NCBI GenBank assembly: GCA_012728875.1
Contig: JAAYEF010000020.1
Coordinates: forward strand, 1 to 63,139
From: Candidatus Cloacimonadota bacterium
GTDB lineage: Bacteria > Cloacimonadota > Cloacimonadia > Cloacimonadales > Cloacimonadaceae
DNA: 63,139 bases
Direction: 5' to 3'
Shown: in pieces, positions 1 through 8,439 of the stretch
Layout: each line of letters opens with the position of its first letter
How positions within the stretch are numbered: position 1 is the stretch's first letter
Notes under the pieces: generated by a model
The model's input: only the letters and a program-made list of their open reading frames with translations
The model's database searches: none
Told to the model about the DNA's origin: nothing
Program-made: the position numbers and the translations under genes

Positions 1-116
1 GTGTTACTCACCCGTTCGCCACTCTCTGACACCCGAAGGTGCCATACCGTTCGACTTGCATGCCTAATCCACGCCGCCAGCGTTCGTCCTGAGCCAGGAT
101 CAAACTCTCCATCATA
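1..116 (-). rRNA. rrs: 16S rRNA, 5' end only (partial)
   Basis: The reverse complement contains the universal 16S 5' primer region AGAGTTTGATCCTGGCTCAG at 108-89, followed by GACGAACGCTGGCGGCG and the GCAAGTCGAACGG segment. The gene runs leftward out of the window. The mature 5' end is placed about eight bases upstream of AGAGTTT by analogy with other 16S genes, so 116 is approximate. The stretch is too short to assign a phylum by itself. Confidence 0.95.
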
Positions 117-221
117 TATAATGATTTGAAATTGACAAGAGCTTTTCCCACTCATTCCCACTCTATATATTTTTAAAGATCAGGGCGCTGAAAACTGAGC
201 GTCTCAAGCGCACGTTCGATC

Positions 222-250
222 ACAATCTGCAGAGGCCGTTTTTTTGTCAA
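222..250 (-). promoter_or_regulatory. Candidate rRNA operon promoter
   Basis: On the minus strand TTGACA (250-245) is followed 17 bases later by GATTGT (227-222), a poor -10 match. The region upstream of the box is A/T-rich, like an UP element. The box lies about 135 bases before the 16S 5' end, a usual distance for an rRNA leader. The -35 is clear and the -10 is not. Confidence 0.35.
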
Positions 251-620
251 GAGGAAAATTTCACTTCGGCCTGCATAATTTTTTTGCTTGTCGTGTATCT
301 TTCTGATACAGAGACAGTTATATCACGTTAAAATTTTTGAATTTTCTTGCTGGGGTTCGAATTAACTGGTGAATTCCAGACTTGAATCAGCAGAAAAACT
401 GCATCATCCTAGCCGAAAACTACTATAGTATTTGAATTCCATCTTGAAACATCAAGACATAACGATCTCTCACATATTATAATAGATTTACCTGGAAAAG
501 CAAACCGCAAACACCAAAGCACAGCCGATATATTTGAATAAGATAGTGCAGCATCTGTTTCTTCGAGCAAAAAGGGCAGCGGGCAATAAGCCTCTCCCTT
601 GCTTTGTGGCAATTGCTTGA
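251..620. other. Gene-free region between rRNA operon and queC, left part
   Basis: The frames here give only short overlapping translations without start signals or recognisable motifs. Nothing coding is supported. The rest of the gap up to queC holds repeat copy A (621-705) and then about 300 bases without visible structure, apart from a TTGACA box at 1007-1012, 58 bases before the queC start. Confidence 0.5.
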
Positions 621-705
621 TCGCCTGATACCCCATAGCCTCCCGTCTGTGGGCGGGTGGTTGATGGGTGCGACACAAGAGGCTGCTTGGCACGGGCCAA
701 GGGCG
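621..705 (+). repeat. Dispersed structured repeat, copy A
   Basis: This is one of three related intergenic elements (also 15371-15456 and 36764-36843). It begins with TCGCCTGATACCCC, then a hairpin CCCGTC-TGTG-GGCGGG (642-657), then GGGTGCGA and GGCACGGGCCAAGG. ATCGCC (620-625) can pair with GGCGAT (702-707) to close the element. A second stem CTTGGC-ACGG-GCCAAG is possible at its 3' side. The hairpin is kept in all copies while its loop changes. Confidence 0.65.
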
Positions 706-1064
706 ATACCAAGCTCAAAAGCTCATCTAACATATAGTATTCTTGTATTGCCAAGATACTTAGGTATCGATAGTTCAAACCGTCCCCGATTTACAAACAC
801 AAGCAGCTTGCATTTCTGGTATTGCCTGATATGAACAAAGCTCTGCAACCCTGTTCCAGTTTGGGCTTCAGTTTAGGCAAGATCTTTGCTGAGGAAGTCT
901 TGAAATCCCATCCAGGCTTAAGAATACAATAGTATGAAGCCGGCATCTGAAAATCATGATCAAGAATAAGGATTTGACCCACATTGAACCATGCAAAAAA
1001 CCGCGCTTGACAAAATCGGACTGCGCCTGAAATTGAAAAGAAATACTTTTTGCGGAAGTTTTTG

Positions 1065-1739
1065 ATGAACAAAGCGATCGTTCTGGTCAGTGGAGGGCTG
1101 GACAGTTTGGTGAGCGCGGCGGTGGCTGCAAGGGATTGCGAAGAATTGTATTTCCTGCATGTGAACTACGGTCAGCGCACCCAAAAAAAGGAGCTGGAAA
1201 GCTTTGAAGCCATTTGCCGGCACTATGCTCCCAAACGCGCTGAAGTGATAAGCTGGGACTGGCTTGCGCGCATTGGCGGCTCTTCGTTGATCGACACGAA
1301 CATGGAAATCCCCACCCAGGATCCCACAGATGAAGTGCCTTCCACCTACGTTCCCTTCCGCAACGCAAATCTACTGTGCGCGGCTGTGGCCTGGGCTGAG
1401 GTATTGGGTGCAAATTCGGTCTATATCGGCGCGGTGGAAGAAGACAGCAGCGGATATCCGGACTGCCGGGAAGTGTTTTTCAGCGCTTTTGAAAAGACCG
1501 TGGAAACCGGGACCAAAAACCTGATCCCGATAAAAATCATGACCCCGGTGCTGCAGCTCAGCAAGGCTGAAATTGTGAAACTGGGCTTGGAACTTGGAGC
1601 GCCATTTGAACATAGCTGGAGCTGCTACAGCAGCAACGACGAGGCCTGCGGCGAATGTGAAAGCTGCCGCCTGCGCCTGAAAGCCTTTGCCCAAGCGGGA
1701 CATACTGACCCCATTAAATATAGGAACAAGCAGAAATGA
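1065..1739 (+). CDS. queC: 7-cyano-7-deazaguanine synthase QueC
   Basis: This cytosolic enzyme makes preQ0 from 7-carboxy-7-deazaguanine, ammonia and ATP for queuosine tRNA modification. The PP-loop motif SGGLDS sits at residues 9-14. Four C-terminal cysteines (187, 195, 198, 201) match the QueC zinc site. The 224-residue length is typical of the family. I chose the ATG at 1065 because GGAAG lies seven bases upstream; a TTG five codons earlier is less likely. The stop overlaps the next start as ATGA, so translation is probably coupled to the asparaginase. A TTGACA box lies 58 bases upstream. No preQ1 riboswitch was recognised. Confidence 0.95.
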   Translation: MNKAIVLVSGGLDSLVSAAVAARDCEELYFLHVNYGQRTQKKELESFEAICRHYAPKRAEVISWDWLARIGGSSLIDTNMEIPTQDPTDEVPSTYVPFRNANLLCAAVAWAEVLGANSVYIGAVEEDSSGYPDCREVFFSAFEKTVETGTKNLIPIKIMTPVLQLSKAEIVKLGLELGAPFEHSWSCYSSNDEACGECESCRLRLKAFAQAGHTDPIKYRNKQK

Positions 1740-2728
1740 ACCCAGAAAAGAATTTGAAAAACGTGCTGATCATCCTCACAGGGGGAACCATTTCCATGAA
1801 AGCCAAAGGCTCCATGGGTGTGGTTCCAAGCTCGGAGCTGGCTGATCTTTTGAATGAATTTCCCCAGCTCAACAGCGTGGCAAACATCGATGTGATGGAA
1901 TATCTGAACCTTCCCAGTCCCTACATCACGCCGCAGATGATGTTGGAACTGGCAAAATTGATCGACCTGCAGATTGTGGATTATGACGGCGTGGTAATCA
2001 CCCACGGCACAGACACTTTGGAAGAAACCGCCTTTTTGTGCGATCTGGTGCTCACAACGCGCAAACCGGTTGTTTTCACAGCCGCCATGCGCAGTGGAAG
2101 TGACATTGGCTTGGATGGACCCAGAAACATCATTGGTGCGGTGAGGGTTGCTAGTCACCACGACTCCACGGACAAAGGGGTTTTGGTGGTGATGAACGAC
2201 GAGATCCACACCGCAAGGGACGTTGTGAAATTTGACACCGGAAAGGTTGATGCGTTCCGCTCTGTGGATTATGGTCCCCTGGGCAGCGTGGACCCCGACA
2301 CCATTGTATATCATCGCAGCACGCTGTTCCGCGAAAGCGTTTGGACCGACAAGCTGGACACCGCGGTGGACTTGATCAAAGCCGTGGCGGGAATGGATGA
2401 AAGGCATATCCGCTGTTCGGTGGAAACTGGCGCCAAAGCCATCGTGATCGAAGCTTTTGGCAGAGGAAACCTGCCCAGCAGCCTTGTGGAAGAGATCAGA
2501 AACGCTCTGAAGAAAAACATCCTGGTGGTAATTTGTTCGCGCTGCTACACAGGCCGCGTTCTTTCGGAATATGGTTATGAAGGTGGCGGAAAACATCTTG
2601 AAGACATGGGCTGCCTGCTTGCCGGAGACCTCAAAGGCGCAAAAGCACGGCTGAAACTGATGGCGCTGTTTGGCAAATATAACGATCCGGATGTGGTGAG
2701 ACGCTTTTTCCTGCAGGGCAGAGATTGA
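1736..2728 (+). CDS. ansA: L-asparaginase
   Basis: This enzyme hydrolyses asparagine to aspartate and ammonia. The two family signatures are present: TGGTI near the N-terminus (nucleophile Thr18) and HGTDT (Thr92, Asp93). There is no signal peptide, so it is likely the cytosolic form. At 330 residues it is the usual length. It overlaps queC by four bases. QueC consumes ammonia, so a functional link is imaginable, but only the overlap is seen. The specificity of asparaginase over glutaminase is inferred. Confidence 0.9.
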   Translation: MNPEKNLKNVLIILTGGTISMKAKGSMGVVPSSELADLLNEFPQLNSVANIDVMEYLNLPSPYITPQMMLELAKLIDLQIVDYDGVVITHGTDTLEETAFLCDLVLTTRKPVVFTAAMRSGSDIGLDGPRNIIGAVRVASHHDSTDKGVLVVMNDEIHTARDVVKFDTGKVDAFRSVDYGPLGSVDPDTIVYHRSTLFRESVWTDKLDTAVDLIKAVAGMDERHIRCSVETGAKAIVIEAFGRGNLPSSLVEEIRNALKKNILVVICSRCYTGRVLSEYGYEGGGKHLEDMGCLLAGDLKGAKARLKLMALFGKYNDPDVVRRFFLQGRD

Positions 2729-2732
2729 TACC

Positions 2733-3842
2733 ATGAAAAGAATTGTGATTCTGGGGCCGGCACCACCGTTCCGAGGTGGTATTTCGCAGTTTGCGCTGAT
2801 ACTGGGTCAGGAATTTCAGAACCAAGGAGATGAAGTCCGGTTCTTCACTTTTGAACGTCAGTATCCCAAGCTCATCTTTCCCGGAAGCACTCAAACCACC
2901 AGTTTTCCGCAAGATTTAAACATCACTGTTGAAAGAGCTTACACGCCCCACCAACCCGCAAGCTGGAAAAAGGCGGTGCAAAGCATCAAAGGCTGGAACC
3001 CCGATCTTTTGATCGTGTCGTGGTTTTTGCCTTGGTTTGCACCCAGCTACACTTGGATTTGCAAGCGTTTGCCAAATATCCGGCGCATCTGCCTGGCTCA
3101 CAACGTGGATTTTCATGAAAAATGGCCTGGAGCCGATCTGCTTTCCAAAGCCTTCTTCAAGCAATGTGACAAGATTGTGACTCTTTCAGGCGCCACCTTT
3201 GCAGACTTGAAGCGCAAATTCCCCCGGGATGTTTCGGTTAAAGGAATCCAAGGTTTTCACCCCATTTACGATTGTTATGGGGGCTCGCAAGACTCATCCC
3301 CGCAGGATCCTGAGCGTGACCCAACTGCCCTGTTTTTTGGATTGATCAAAGCCTACAAAGGTTTGGATGTGCTCTTGAAAGCGGTGAAGCAAGCCCGCAA
3401 GCGGGTTCCAAGGCTGCGGCTGCTGATCGCGGGTGAAGTGTATGGCAAGCCTGAAAAGTATCTGCTTCTGATTCACCAACTGGGTTTGGAAGATGCCGTC
3501 GATGCCCGGTTCCATTATATTTCCAACGATGAGATCGCGGATATTTTCAATCAAGCCCAGGTTTGCGTTTTGCCATATAAAAGCGCCACGCAAAGCGGCG
3601 TGATCGCAAGTTCCTACAGCTTTGGAGTGCCCGTGATCGCCTCCGATGTGGGCGGTTTGAGCGAATATATCGATGTGGAAAAAACCGGGTTGCTGGTTCC
3701 GCCAAACAATCCGGAAGCCTTGGCTGGAGCTTTGATTCGCTACTTTGAGGGCAATTTGTTTCAGGCGATGAAACCCAATATTCCCGCTTTTGTGGAACAA
3801 TTTTCCTGGCAGAAACTGGCAGAGCTGGTTTTGAACGCGTGA
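2733..3842 (+). CDS. Glycosyltransferase, GT4-like
   Basis: This is a GT-B fold glycosyltransferase of 369 residues. The N-terminus (VILGPAPPFRGGIS) has the glycine-rich acceptor-side loop. The C-terminal half has the GT4 donor-binding pattern, with SYSFGVPVIASDVGG followed by GLLVPPNNPEAL. It probably transfers a nucleotide sugar during surface glycan or lipid glycosylation. Substrate and linkage cannot be read. It starts four bases after the asparaginase stop and overlaps the next glycosyltransferase, so the two are probably made together. Confidence 0.85.
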   Translation: MKRIVILGPAPPFRGGISQFALILGQEFQNQGDEVRFFTFERQYPKLIFPGSTQTTSFPQDLNITVERAYTPHQPASWKKAVQSIKGWNPDLLIVSWFLPWFAPSYTWICKRLPNIRRICLAHNVDFHEKWPGADLLSKAFFKQCDKIVTLSGATFADLKRKFPRDVSVKGIQGFHPIYDCYGGSQDSSPQDPERDPTALFFGLIKAYKGLDVLLKAVKQARKRVPRLRLLIAGEVYGKPEKYLLLIHQLGLEDAVDARFHYISNDEIADIFNQAQVCVLPYKSATQSGVIASSYSFGVPVIASDVGGLSEYIDVEKTGLLVPPNNPEALAGALIRYFEGNLFQAMKPNIPAFVEQFSWQKLAELVLNA

Positions 3843-5113
3843 TGCGCATTTTACTGATCAGCTACTATTTTCCTCCCTGCGGCGGTGCTGCCGTGCAAAG
3901 ATGGCTGAAATGGCTGCCCGAACTTGTGAAAGCGGGCTTTGAGGTGACTGTTTTGACCACTCAGGATGGCGACTACCCCATCCTTGACCCCAGCCTGCTG
4001 AAGGAAATTCCTCCCCAAGTGAAGATCCTGCGCACCCGGGCACCCAAGTTTTCAAAACTTTGGAAACTGCTGTTTGGCAAAAAAAGTGAGCTTCCCCATG
4101 GCAGTCTGGGTCTGGATGAAAAAGCCGGTCTTCTGAAAAAGCTTTTGGTTTGGACGCGATTGAACCTCGTGATCCCGGATGCACGCAAGTTTTGGAACCC
4201 TGCTGCATTGCGAAGCGCCACCCGGTTTTTGCGAGAAAATCCGATTGATCTAGTCATCACGACCGGACCTCCACATTCGACTCATCTGATTGGATTGAAA
4301 CTCAAAGAAAACCACCGTCTGAAGTGGGTTGCAGACTGGCGTGACCCCTGGAGTTCAATTTACTATCTGCAGCTGAATCCGCCTTCAAAATTCAGTATGG
4401 ATTTACAGCGTCGCTTGGAGCGGAAGGTGGCTCAAAGCGTCGATCTTAATATTGTGGTTTCAAGTCATCTGGCGTCACAACTGCCATCTGAAAATACTGC
4501 CGTAGTTTACAGTGGATTTCAGCCATTTGTGGAAGAGACGCTCGAATCTCGAACAAGATCATCGAAATTCCGGATAAAATTTGTGGGCAATCTTACTGAA
4601 GGACAAAAGTTTGAAGAAGCTGTGAAGCTCATCCGGGACGCCTTGGCTGACCGCGATTTTGAACTGAGTTTTGTTGGCACAGCTCTGAGCCCGGATCAAC
4701 GTGAATTTTTGGCTCAAAACCTGCCGGGCAAGCACAAAATTTTGGGTTTTCTACCTCATCAAGAAGCTTTGGAAGAGATTGGCGACAGCGAGCTTTTGCT
4801 GCTATTGATCAATTATTATGAGGGTTATCAGGGTATGCTGACCTCCAAGCTTTTTGAATATATCGGTTCGGGCAATCGGATTTTTTGTTTGGGTCCCCGC
4901 GGCGGCGAGGCTGAGAAATTGATCAATGAATATGGGCTGAGGGTCTGTTTTGATCTGGACGAAAGCGCAGAGGCCGCCAAGGAACTACAATCCATATATG
5001 ATGCTTGGAAAGCTGGAGACAACCTGAAGCAGGTTTTAGATGTGAGCAGGTTGAGTTCAGGATGTCAAGCTGCTAAACTCATCGACCTGCTGCAAGAGTT
5101 GAAAAAACGTTGA
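3842..5113 (+). CDS. Glycosyltransferase family protein
   Basis: The N-terminus LLISYYFPPCGGAAVQRW is typical of GT4-type enzymes of O-antigen or exopolysaccharide clusters. It is followed by a central GPPHSTHLIGL segment and a tryptophan-rich VADWRDPWSS motif. About 424 residues, no membrane helix. The ATG at 3842 shares its A with the previous stop (TGATG); a GTG one codon earlier is possible. Both glycosyltransferases sit far from the SLBB/kinase pair at 26.6 kb, so a link to that export system is only a guess. Confidence 0.8.
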   Translation: MRILLISYYFPPCGGAAVQRWLKWLPELVKAGFEVTVLTTQDGDYPILDPSLLKEIPPQVKILRTRAPKFSKLWKLLFGKKSELPHGSLGLDEKAGLLKKLLVWTRLNLVIPDARKFWNPAALRSATRFLRENPIDLVITTGPPHSTHLIGLKLKENHRLKWVADWRDPWSSIYYLQLNPPSKFSMDLQRRLERKVAQSVDLNIVVSSHLASQLPSENTAVVYSGFQPFVEETLESRTRSSKFRIKFVGNLTEGQKFEEAVKLIRDALADRDFELSFVGTALSPDQREFLAQNLPGKHKILGFLPHQEALEEIGDSELLLLLINYYEGYQGMLTSKLFEYIGSGNRIFCLGPRGGEAEKLINEYGLRVCFDLDESAEAAKELQSIYDAWKAGDNLKQVLDVSRLSSGCQAAKLIDLLQELKKR

Positions 5114-5134
5114 CAAAAACTGGCTCCATTTAAT
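5110..5134 (+). promoter_or_regulatory. Candidate rpsT promoter
   Basis: TTGACA at 5110-5115 is followed by TTTAAT at 5129-5134, a good -10 sequence but only 13 bases away. The boxes lie about 60 bases before the rpsT start, in the short gap after the glycosyltransferase. An independent promoter is expected for a ribosomal protein gene. Confidence 0.35.
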
Positions 5135-5170
5135 CCTGTCTCAAACGATTAACAAAACTTGAGGTGAAAA

Positions 5171-5434
5171 ATGCCAAATACCAAGTCTCCAATGAAAAGA
5201 ATGAAAACCGATGCCAAACGTCGCGCTCGCAACAACTATGTGAAACGCACCATCAGAACGCTTGACAAACAGCTTCGCACCGACATGCCCGCTGAAGAAA
5301 AAGAAGTTCTTTTGAACAAGCTTTATTCCCAGTTGGACAAAGCCGCAAAAAAAGGCGTGATCCACAAACGCACCGCTTCCCGCCGCAAAGCGCGTCTGGC
5401 TGCATACGTCAACAAATCCCAGGTTCAGGAGTAA
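5171..5434 (+). CDS. rpsT: 30S ribosomal protein S20
   Basis: A small basic protein of 87 residues. Lysine/arginine-rich helices (KRMKTDAKRRARN, then the C-terminal HKRTASRRKARL) are characteristic of bS20, which binds 16S rRNA early in 30S assembly. The start is supported by GAGGTGA seven bases upstream. It is transcribed alone between a glycosyltransferase and mtgA. Confidence 0.95.
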   Translation: MPNTKSPMKRMKTDAKRRARNNYVKRTIRTLDKQLRTDMPAEEKEVLLNKLYSQLDKAAKKGVIHKRTASRRKARLAAYVNKSQVQE

Positions 5435-5510
5435 AATAGGGCAGTTTCAGCCTGTTCTTTTACATATTTATTTCATGCCGCCCTCTGCGGCAGGACTTCA
5501 AAAGCCATAG

Positions 5511-6176
5511 ATGAAGCGCAAGCCGGTCACTAAAATCCTGCGTGGCATCCTTTTTGCCCATCTGGGTTTTTGGACGGTAATTGCCATCTTTTGTGTGATC
5601 TACAGCTTTGTGGATCCACCGCTTACACCCTTGATGCTGCAGCGACATCTGATTCGCGGTTATCAGTGGCAAAAAAGGGAAAACATCAGCTTGGAAAACA
5701 TCCCACCCACCACGGTGCGGATGCTGATATCCATCGAAGACGCCAACTATTACAAGCATTTCGGCTTCGAATGGAACATGATCAAACAGGCTTGGCGGCG
5801 CAATCGTGACGCAGGAAAGATCCGTTTTGGCGCCAGCACGATCAGCAACCAGGTGGCTCGCACCATCTTTTTGACCACGGACCGCAATTGGGTGAGAAAG
5901 TATCTGGAAGCTCAAGTGACGATCCTGATGGAACTTATCATGAGCAAAGATCGGATGCTGGAGCTGTATCTAAACTATGTTGAATGGGGTCGCGGCATAT
6001 ACGGAATCGAAACCGCGTCGCTTCAATACTATGGAAAAAGCTGCAGCCAGATCAACAAAGACCAAAGCATGCGTCTGGTGGCAATTTTGAGCAATCCAGT
6101 TGACTACAATCCCAGCAATTTGAACAATTCCCGCTCTGCGAGTCAGCGCTATCGGATGCTGAAAAGGTATTTTTAA
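5511..6176 (+). CDS. mtgA: Monofunctional peptidoglycan glycosyltransferase (GT51)
   Basis: It polymerises lipid II into glycan strands at the inner membrane. One N-terminal membrane helix (residues about 13-33) is followed by the GT51 domain. The catalytic Glu76 lies in the EDxxFxxHxGF-like motif. The second motif reads GASTISNQVART, where most members have QQ. The MLELYLNYVEWGRGIYGIE segment is also diagnostic. There is no transpeptidase domain, and 221 residues is normal for MtgA. The Shine-Dalgarno is weak. A small hairpin (TGCCGC/GCGGCA, 5476-5492) precedes the gene. The next ATG follows the stop directly. Confidence 0.92.
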   Translation: MKRKPVTKILRGILFAHLGFWTVIAIFCVIYSFVDPPLTPLMLQRHLIRGYQWQKRENISLENIPPTTVRMLISIEDANYYKHFGFEWNMIKQAWRRNRDAGKIRFGASTISNQVARTIFLTTDRNWVRKYLEAQVTILMELIMSKDRMLELYLNYVEWGRGIYGIETASLQYYGKSCSQINKDQSMRLVAILSNPVDYNPSNLNNSRSASQRYRMLKRYF

Positions 6177-7478
6177 ATGGCGGCTTTGGAAGAAAAATTC
6201 CTTTACCACATCTGGGATGCAGGGCATCTGCTCACTCCGCTGAAAACCGCCAGCGGCAAAACGGTGCAGGTGAACTATCAGGGACAGTTCAACACTGGCA
6301 GGGGTCCGGATTTTCGCAATGCCGTGATCGATTTGGATGGACAAATCATGCGCGGAGACGTGGAAATCCACATCAACAGCTATGATTGGAAGGCTCACGA
6401 ACACCACGAAGATCCATATTACAACAATGTGGTTTTGCACGTGGTGATGAATGCCGGAATGCAGACCCACACCGTGAAAGAAGATGGCGGAACGGTGGAA
6501 ATCCTGGAACTGCAAAGCCAGCTGAGTGACGATATTCGCAAACTGCTGACGCAGCCGGAGCCCGTATCGCTGAAAGACAGTGCCGGTTTTTGCGATCTGC
6601 TTTCCGCCCTGGATGCGGATTCCTTTCAAAGCATCTTGGGCGCCTGGGGCTTGCGCCGCTTCCAAAATAAAGCCCGCCGTTTCAGTGCTGCTCTGATGTT
6701 GAGCGATTTTGACCAGGTTCTCTACGAAGGGATGATGGAAGCCCTGGGCTATGAAAAGAACAAACATAACCTGCTTTATCTGGCTCAAGCCATTCCTCTG
6801 AAAGACATCCGGGAATGGCAAAAAAACGGCTTGGATGCCTTGGGATTGGTTGCCATTTTGAGCTGCTCCAGCGGCCTACTTGAACGCTGTGGAGAGCATC
6901 TGGACGAGCGTTTACGCAAGCTTTTGGAAGAGGCTTGGGAGCGCCAGCCCTTCTTTGCACGGCGCGTGCAAATTGATTGGCAACTTTTCCGCGTGCGCCC
7001 TCAGGGTCATCCACTATACCGGATTTTTGCGATGGCAAGCCTCATTCATCGCACTTCAGGACAAGGTTTGATGGAATATTTTCAAGACAGGGTTTTAAGC
7101 GACAATGCCGATCCCAAAAAAGTATTCCAAGCCTTTTCCCAAACATTTTCAGAAACCGTGTTGCCCGGTTCGGAAAAGCTGCCCCGTCCCGGCAAAGGCT
7201 TGATCAGCAACATATATATCAATATCTTCCTCCCCATCAGCTATATGTATGGAGAAAAACACTCTGACAACGAGGCGCAGGAAAGAATAATCCACTATTA
7301 TAAAAGCTTCCCCGCCCTGCAGGAGAATCACATCACACGTTTTATGAACCGCTGGCTCAGCGAATCTCAAGCCCGGGCGGTGAGCAAAAGCACGCTGCTT
7401 CAGCAGGGTTTGATGGAGCTTTTCCATCGCTATTGCCGCTATCATCTTTGTGCGGAATGTTTGGCAGGCAGGCCCTGA
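6177..7478 (+). CDS. DUF2851 family protein
   Basis: The N-terminus (FLYHIWDAGHLL, then NTGRGPDFRNAVIDLDG, GDVEIHINSYDWKAHEHH) matches the conserved part of the DUF2851 family known from Bacteroidetes and relatives. The conserved Asp, Glu and His residues resemble a metal-dependent nuclease-like fold, but no activity is known to me. 433 residues, soluble, with cysteines near the C-terminus (CRYHLCAEC). The ATG abuts the mtgA stop, so they are co-transcribed. A strong terminator follows. Confidence 0.8.
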   Translation: MAALEEKFLYHIWDAGHLLTPLKTASGKTVQVNYQGQFNTGRGPDFRNAVIDLDGQIMRGDVEIHINSYDWKAHEHHEDPYYNNVVLHVVMNAGMQTHTVKEDGGTVEILELQSQLSDDIRKLLTQPEPVSLKDSAGFCDLLSALDADSFQSILGAWGLRRFQNKARRFSAALMLSDFDQVLYEGMMEALGYEKNKHNLLYLAQAIPLKDIREWQKNGLDALGLVAILSCSSGLLERCGEHLDERLRKLLEEAWERQPFFARRVQIDWQLFRVRPQGHPLYRIFAMASLIHRTSGQGLMEYFQDRVLSDNADPKKVFQAFSQTFSETVLPGSEKLPRPGKGLISNIYINIFLPISYMYGEKHSDNEAQERIIHYYKSFPALQENHITRFMNRWLSESQARAVSKSTLLQQGLMELFHRYCRYHLCAECLAGRP

Positions 7479-7522
7479 TGCATGGTTTGAAACAATTAAT
7501 GCAGATTTTGTTTGACATCCAA

Positions 7523-7566
7523 GCCCGGATTCCACAGCCTGCACCACGTGGCTCCGGGCCTTTTTT
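7523..7566 (+). terminator. Rho-independent terminator after DUF2851 gene
   Basis: GCCCGGA (7523-7529) pairs with TCCGGGC (7553-7559), with an inner CCAC/GTGG pairing, and TTTTTT follows at 7561-7566. It closes the mtgA-DUF2851 unit and separates it from the five-gene membrane cluster. Confidence 0.85.
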
Positions 7567-7620
7567 CATAAGGACGGTTTTGCTCAGGCCGTCATCGGAT
7601 TTTTAATGAAAAGGAAAGTT

Positions 7621-8439
7621 ATGATGAGAAAAACTCTGACCTTTGCACTGGTCGTTTTGTCCATTTTGGTTCTCGCATCTTGCAAAAACAGCGAAAAATC
7701 CAAGATGCCGGACGGGAAGGAAAAAGTATCTGAATATGCGACCGTGCCTTCCTTCCGTTCTGTTTTTCTGGCTTTGGACAAGCTGGATGACGATGATCTC
7801 GCCACCCTTGTTCAAACCAGGTTCAACGTGGCAAACAGCGACACCATGAGGGTTGCCTTTGCGCTTGGAGCCCAGATTGCCGAGTCCAAATTGGCGATCG
7901 GGAAAAAGGACAAAGCCTGGCTGAATGGCGCCACTTCGCAGATTCAAACGCTTGCTCCGGTTTTGAGGCTGGGAAAGGTGGCAGACAAATATGACCTTGG
8001 CTTTCAGCCCCTTCTTGCCGCCGGAGATTGGGAATCGCTGGAAACCTTGCTTTTCAGGTTTCAAGACAATGTGGACCAAGAGCTTTTGGCCAACAAACGC
8101 GATCATTTTTACACGCTCGTCGCTTTGGGAAACTGGAGCCAAACCGTGAGCCAGGTTGGCGGGCTGATTGCAAAGAACTACAGCACAGAGAAATCCAAGG
8201 TTTTGGTCAGTCCTGCCTGGCAGGCTTTGGCGGAAAACCTTGCCTTGATGGGTCCTGAATATTCCAAAATCCCCGCCTTCAAAGATGCCGTCCAAACCAC
8301 GCGCGAACTGGCAGACATGATGAACACAGCCGGCACCAATCCCCTTACTGTGGAACAGGTCAATACGGTCGTGGACGCTGCGCGCTCCATCCGGGACGCT
8401 TTTTTGGGCATAAAACCCGCAAAGGAAGCTGAAGAATGA
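7621..8439 (+). CDS. Lipoprotein of unknown function
   Basis: About 272 residues with an N-terminal lipoprotein signal ending in the lipobox LASC. The rest is helical and soluble, without a motif I recognise. I prefer the ATG at 7621 (or 7624) because AAGGAAAG lies just upstream; an in-frame ATG at 7606 would place that Shine-Dalgarno inside the gene. It is the first gene of a five-gene run whose other members are membrane proteins; its stop overlaps the next start (ATGA). This suggests a lipoprotein partner of a membrane complex. Confidence 0.75.
   Translation: MMRKTLTFALVVLSILVLASCKNSEKSKMPDGKEKVSEYATVPSFRSVFLALDKLDDDDLATLVQTRFNVANSDTMRVAFALGAQIAESKLAIGKKDKAWLNGATSQIQTLAPVLRLGKVADKYDLGFQPLLAAGDWESLETLLFRFQDNVDQELLANKRDHFYTLVALGNWSQTVSQVGGLIAKNYSTEKSKVLVSPAWQALAENLALMGPEYSKIPAFKDAVQTTRELADMMNTAGTNPLTVEQVNTVVDAARSIRDAFLGIKPAKEAEE

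Noticed and set aside
900..1064. preQ1 riboswitch before queC
   Set aside because: No preQ1-I or preQ1-II aptamer pattern could be recognised in the leader.
409..1072. Several 60-95-codon frames upstream of queC
   Set aside because: They overlap each other on both strands, have no ribosome sites and cover the structured repeat.
1625..2734. 369-codon minus-strand frame opposite the asparaginase
   Set aside because: Shadow of a conserved gene; long antisense frames are common with this codon usage.
5476..5492. Hairpin TGCCGC/GCGGCA as terminator of rpsT
   Set aside because: No T-run follows on either strand.
7512..7517. TTGACA as promoter of the five-gene membrane cluster
   Set aside because: It is directly followed by the terminator stem of the upstream operon, so a transcript from it would end before the cluster.
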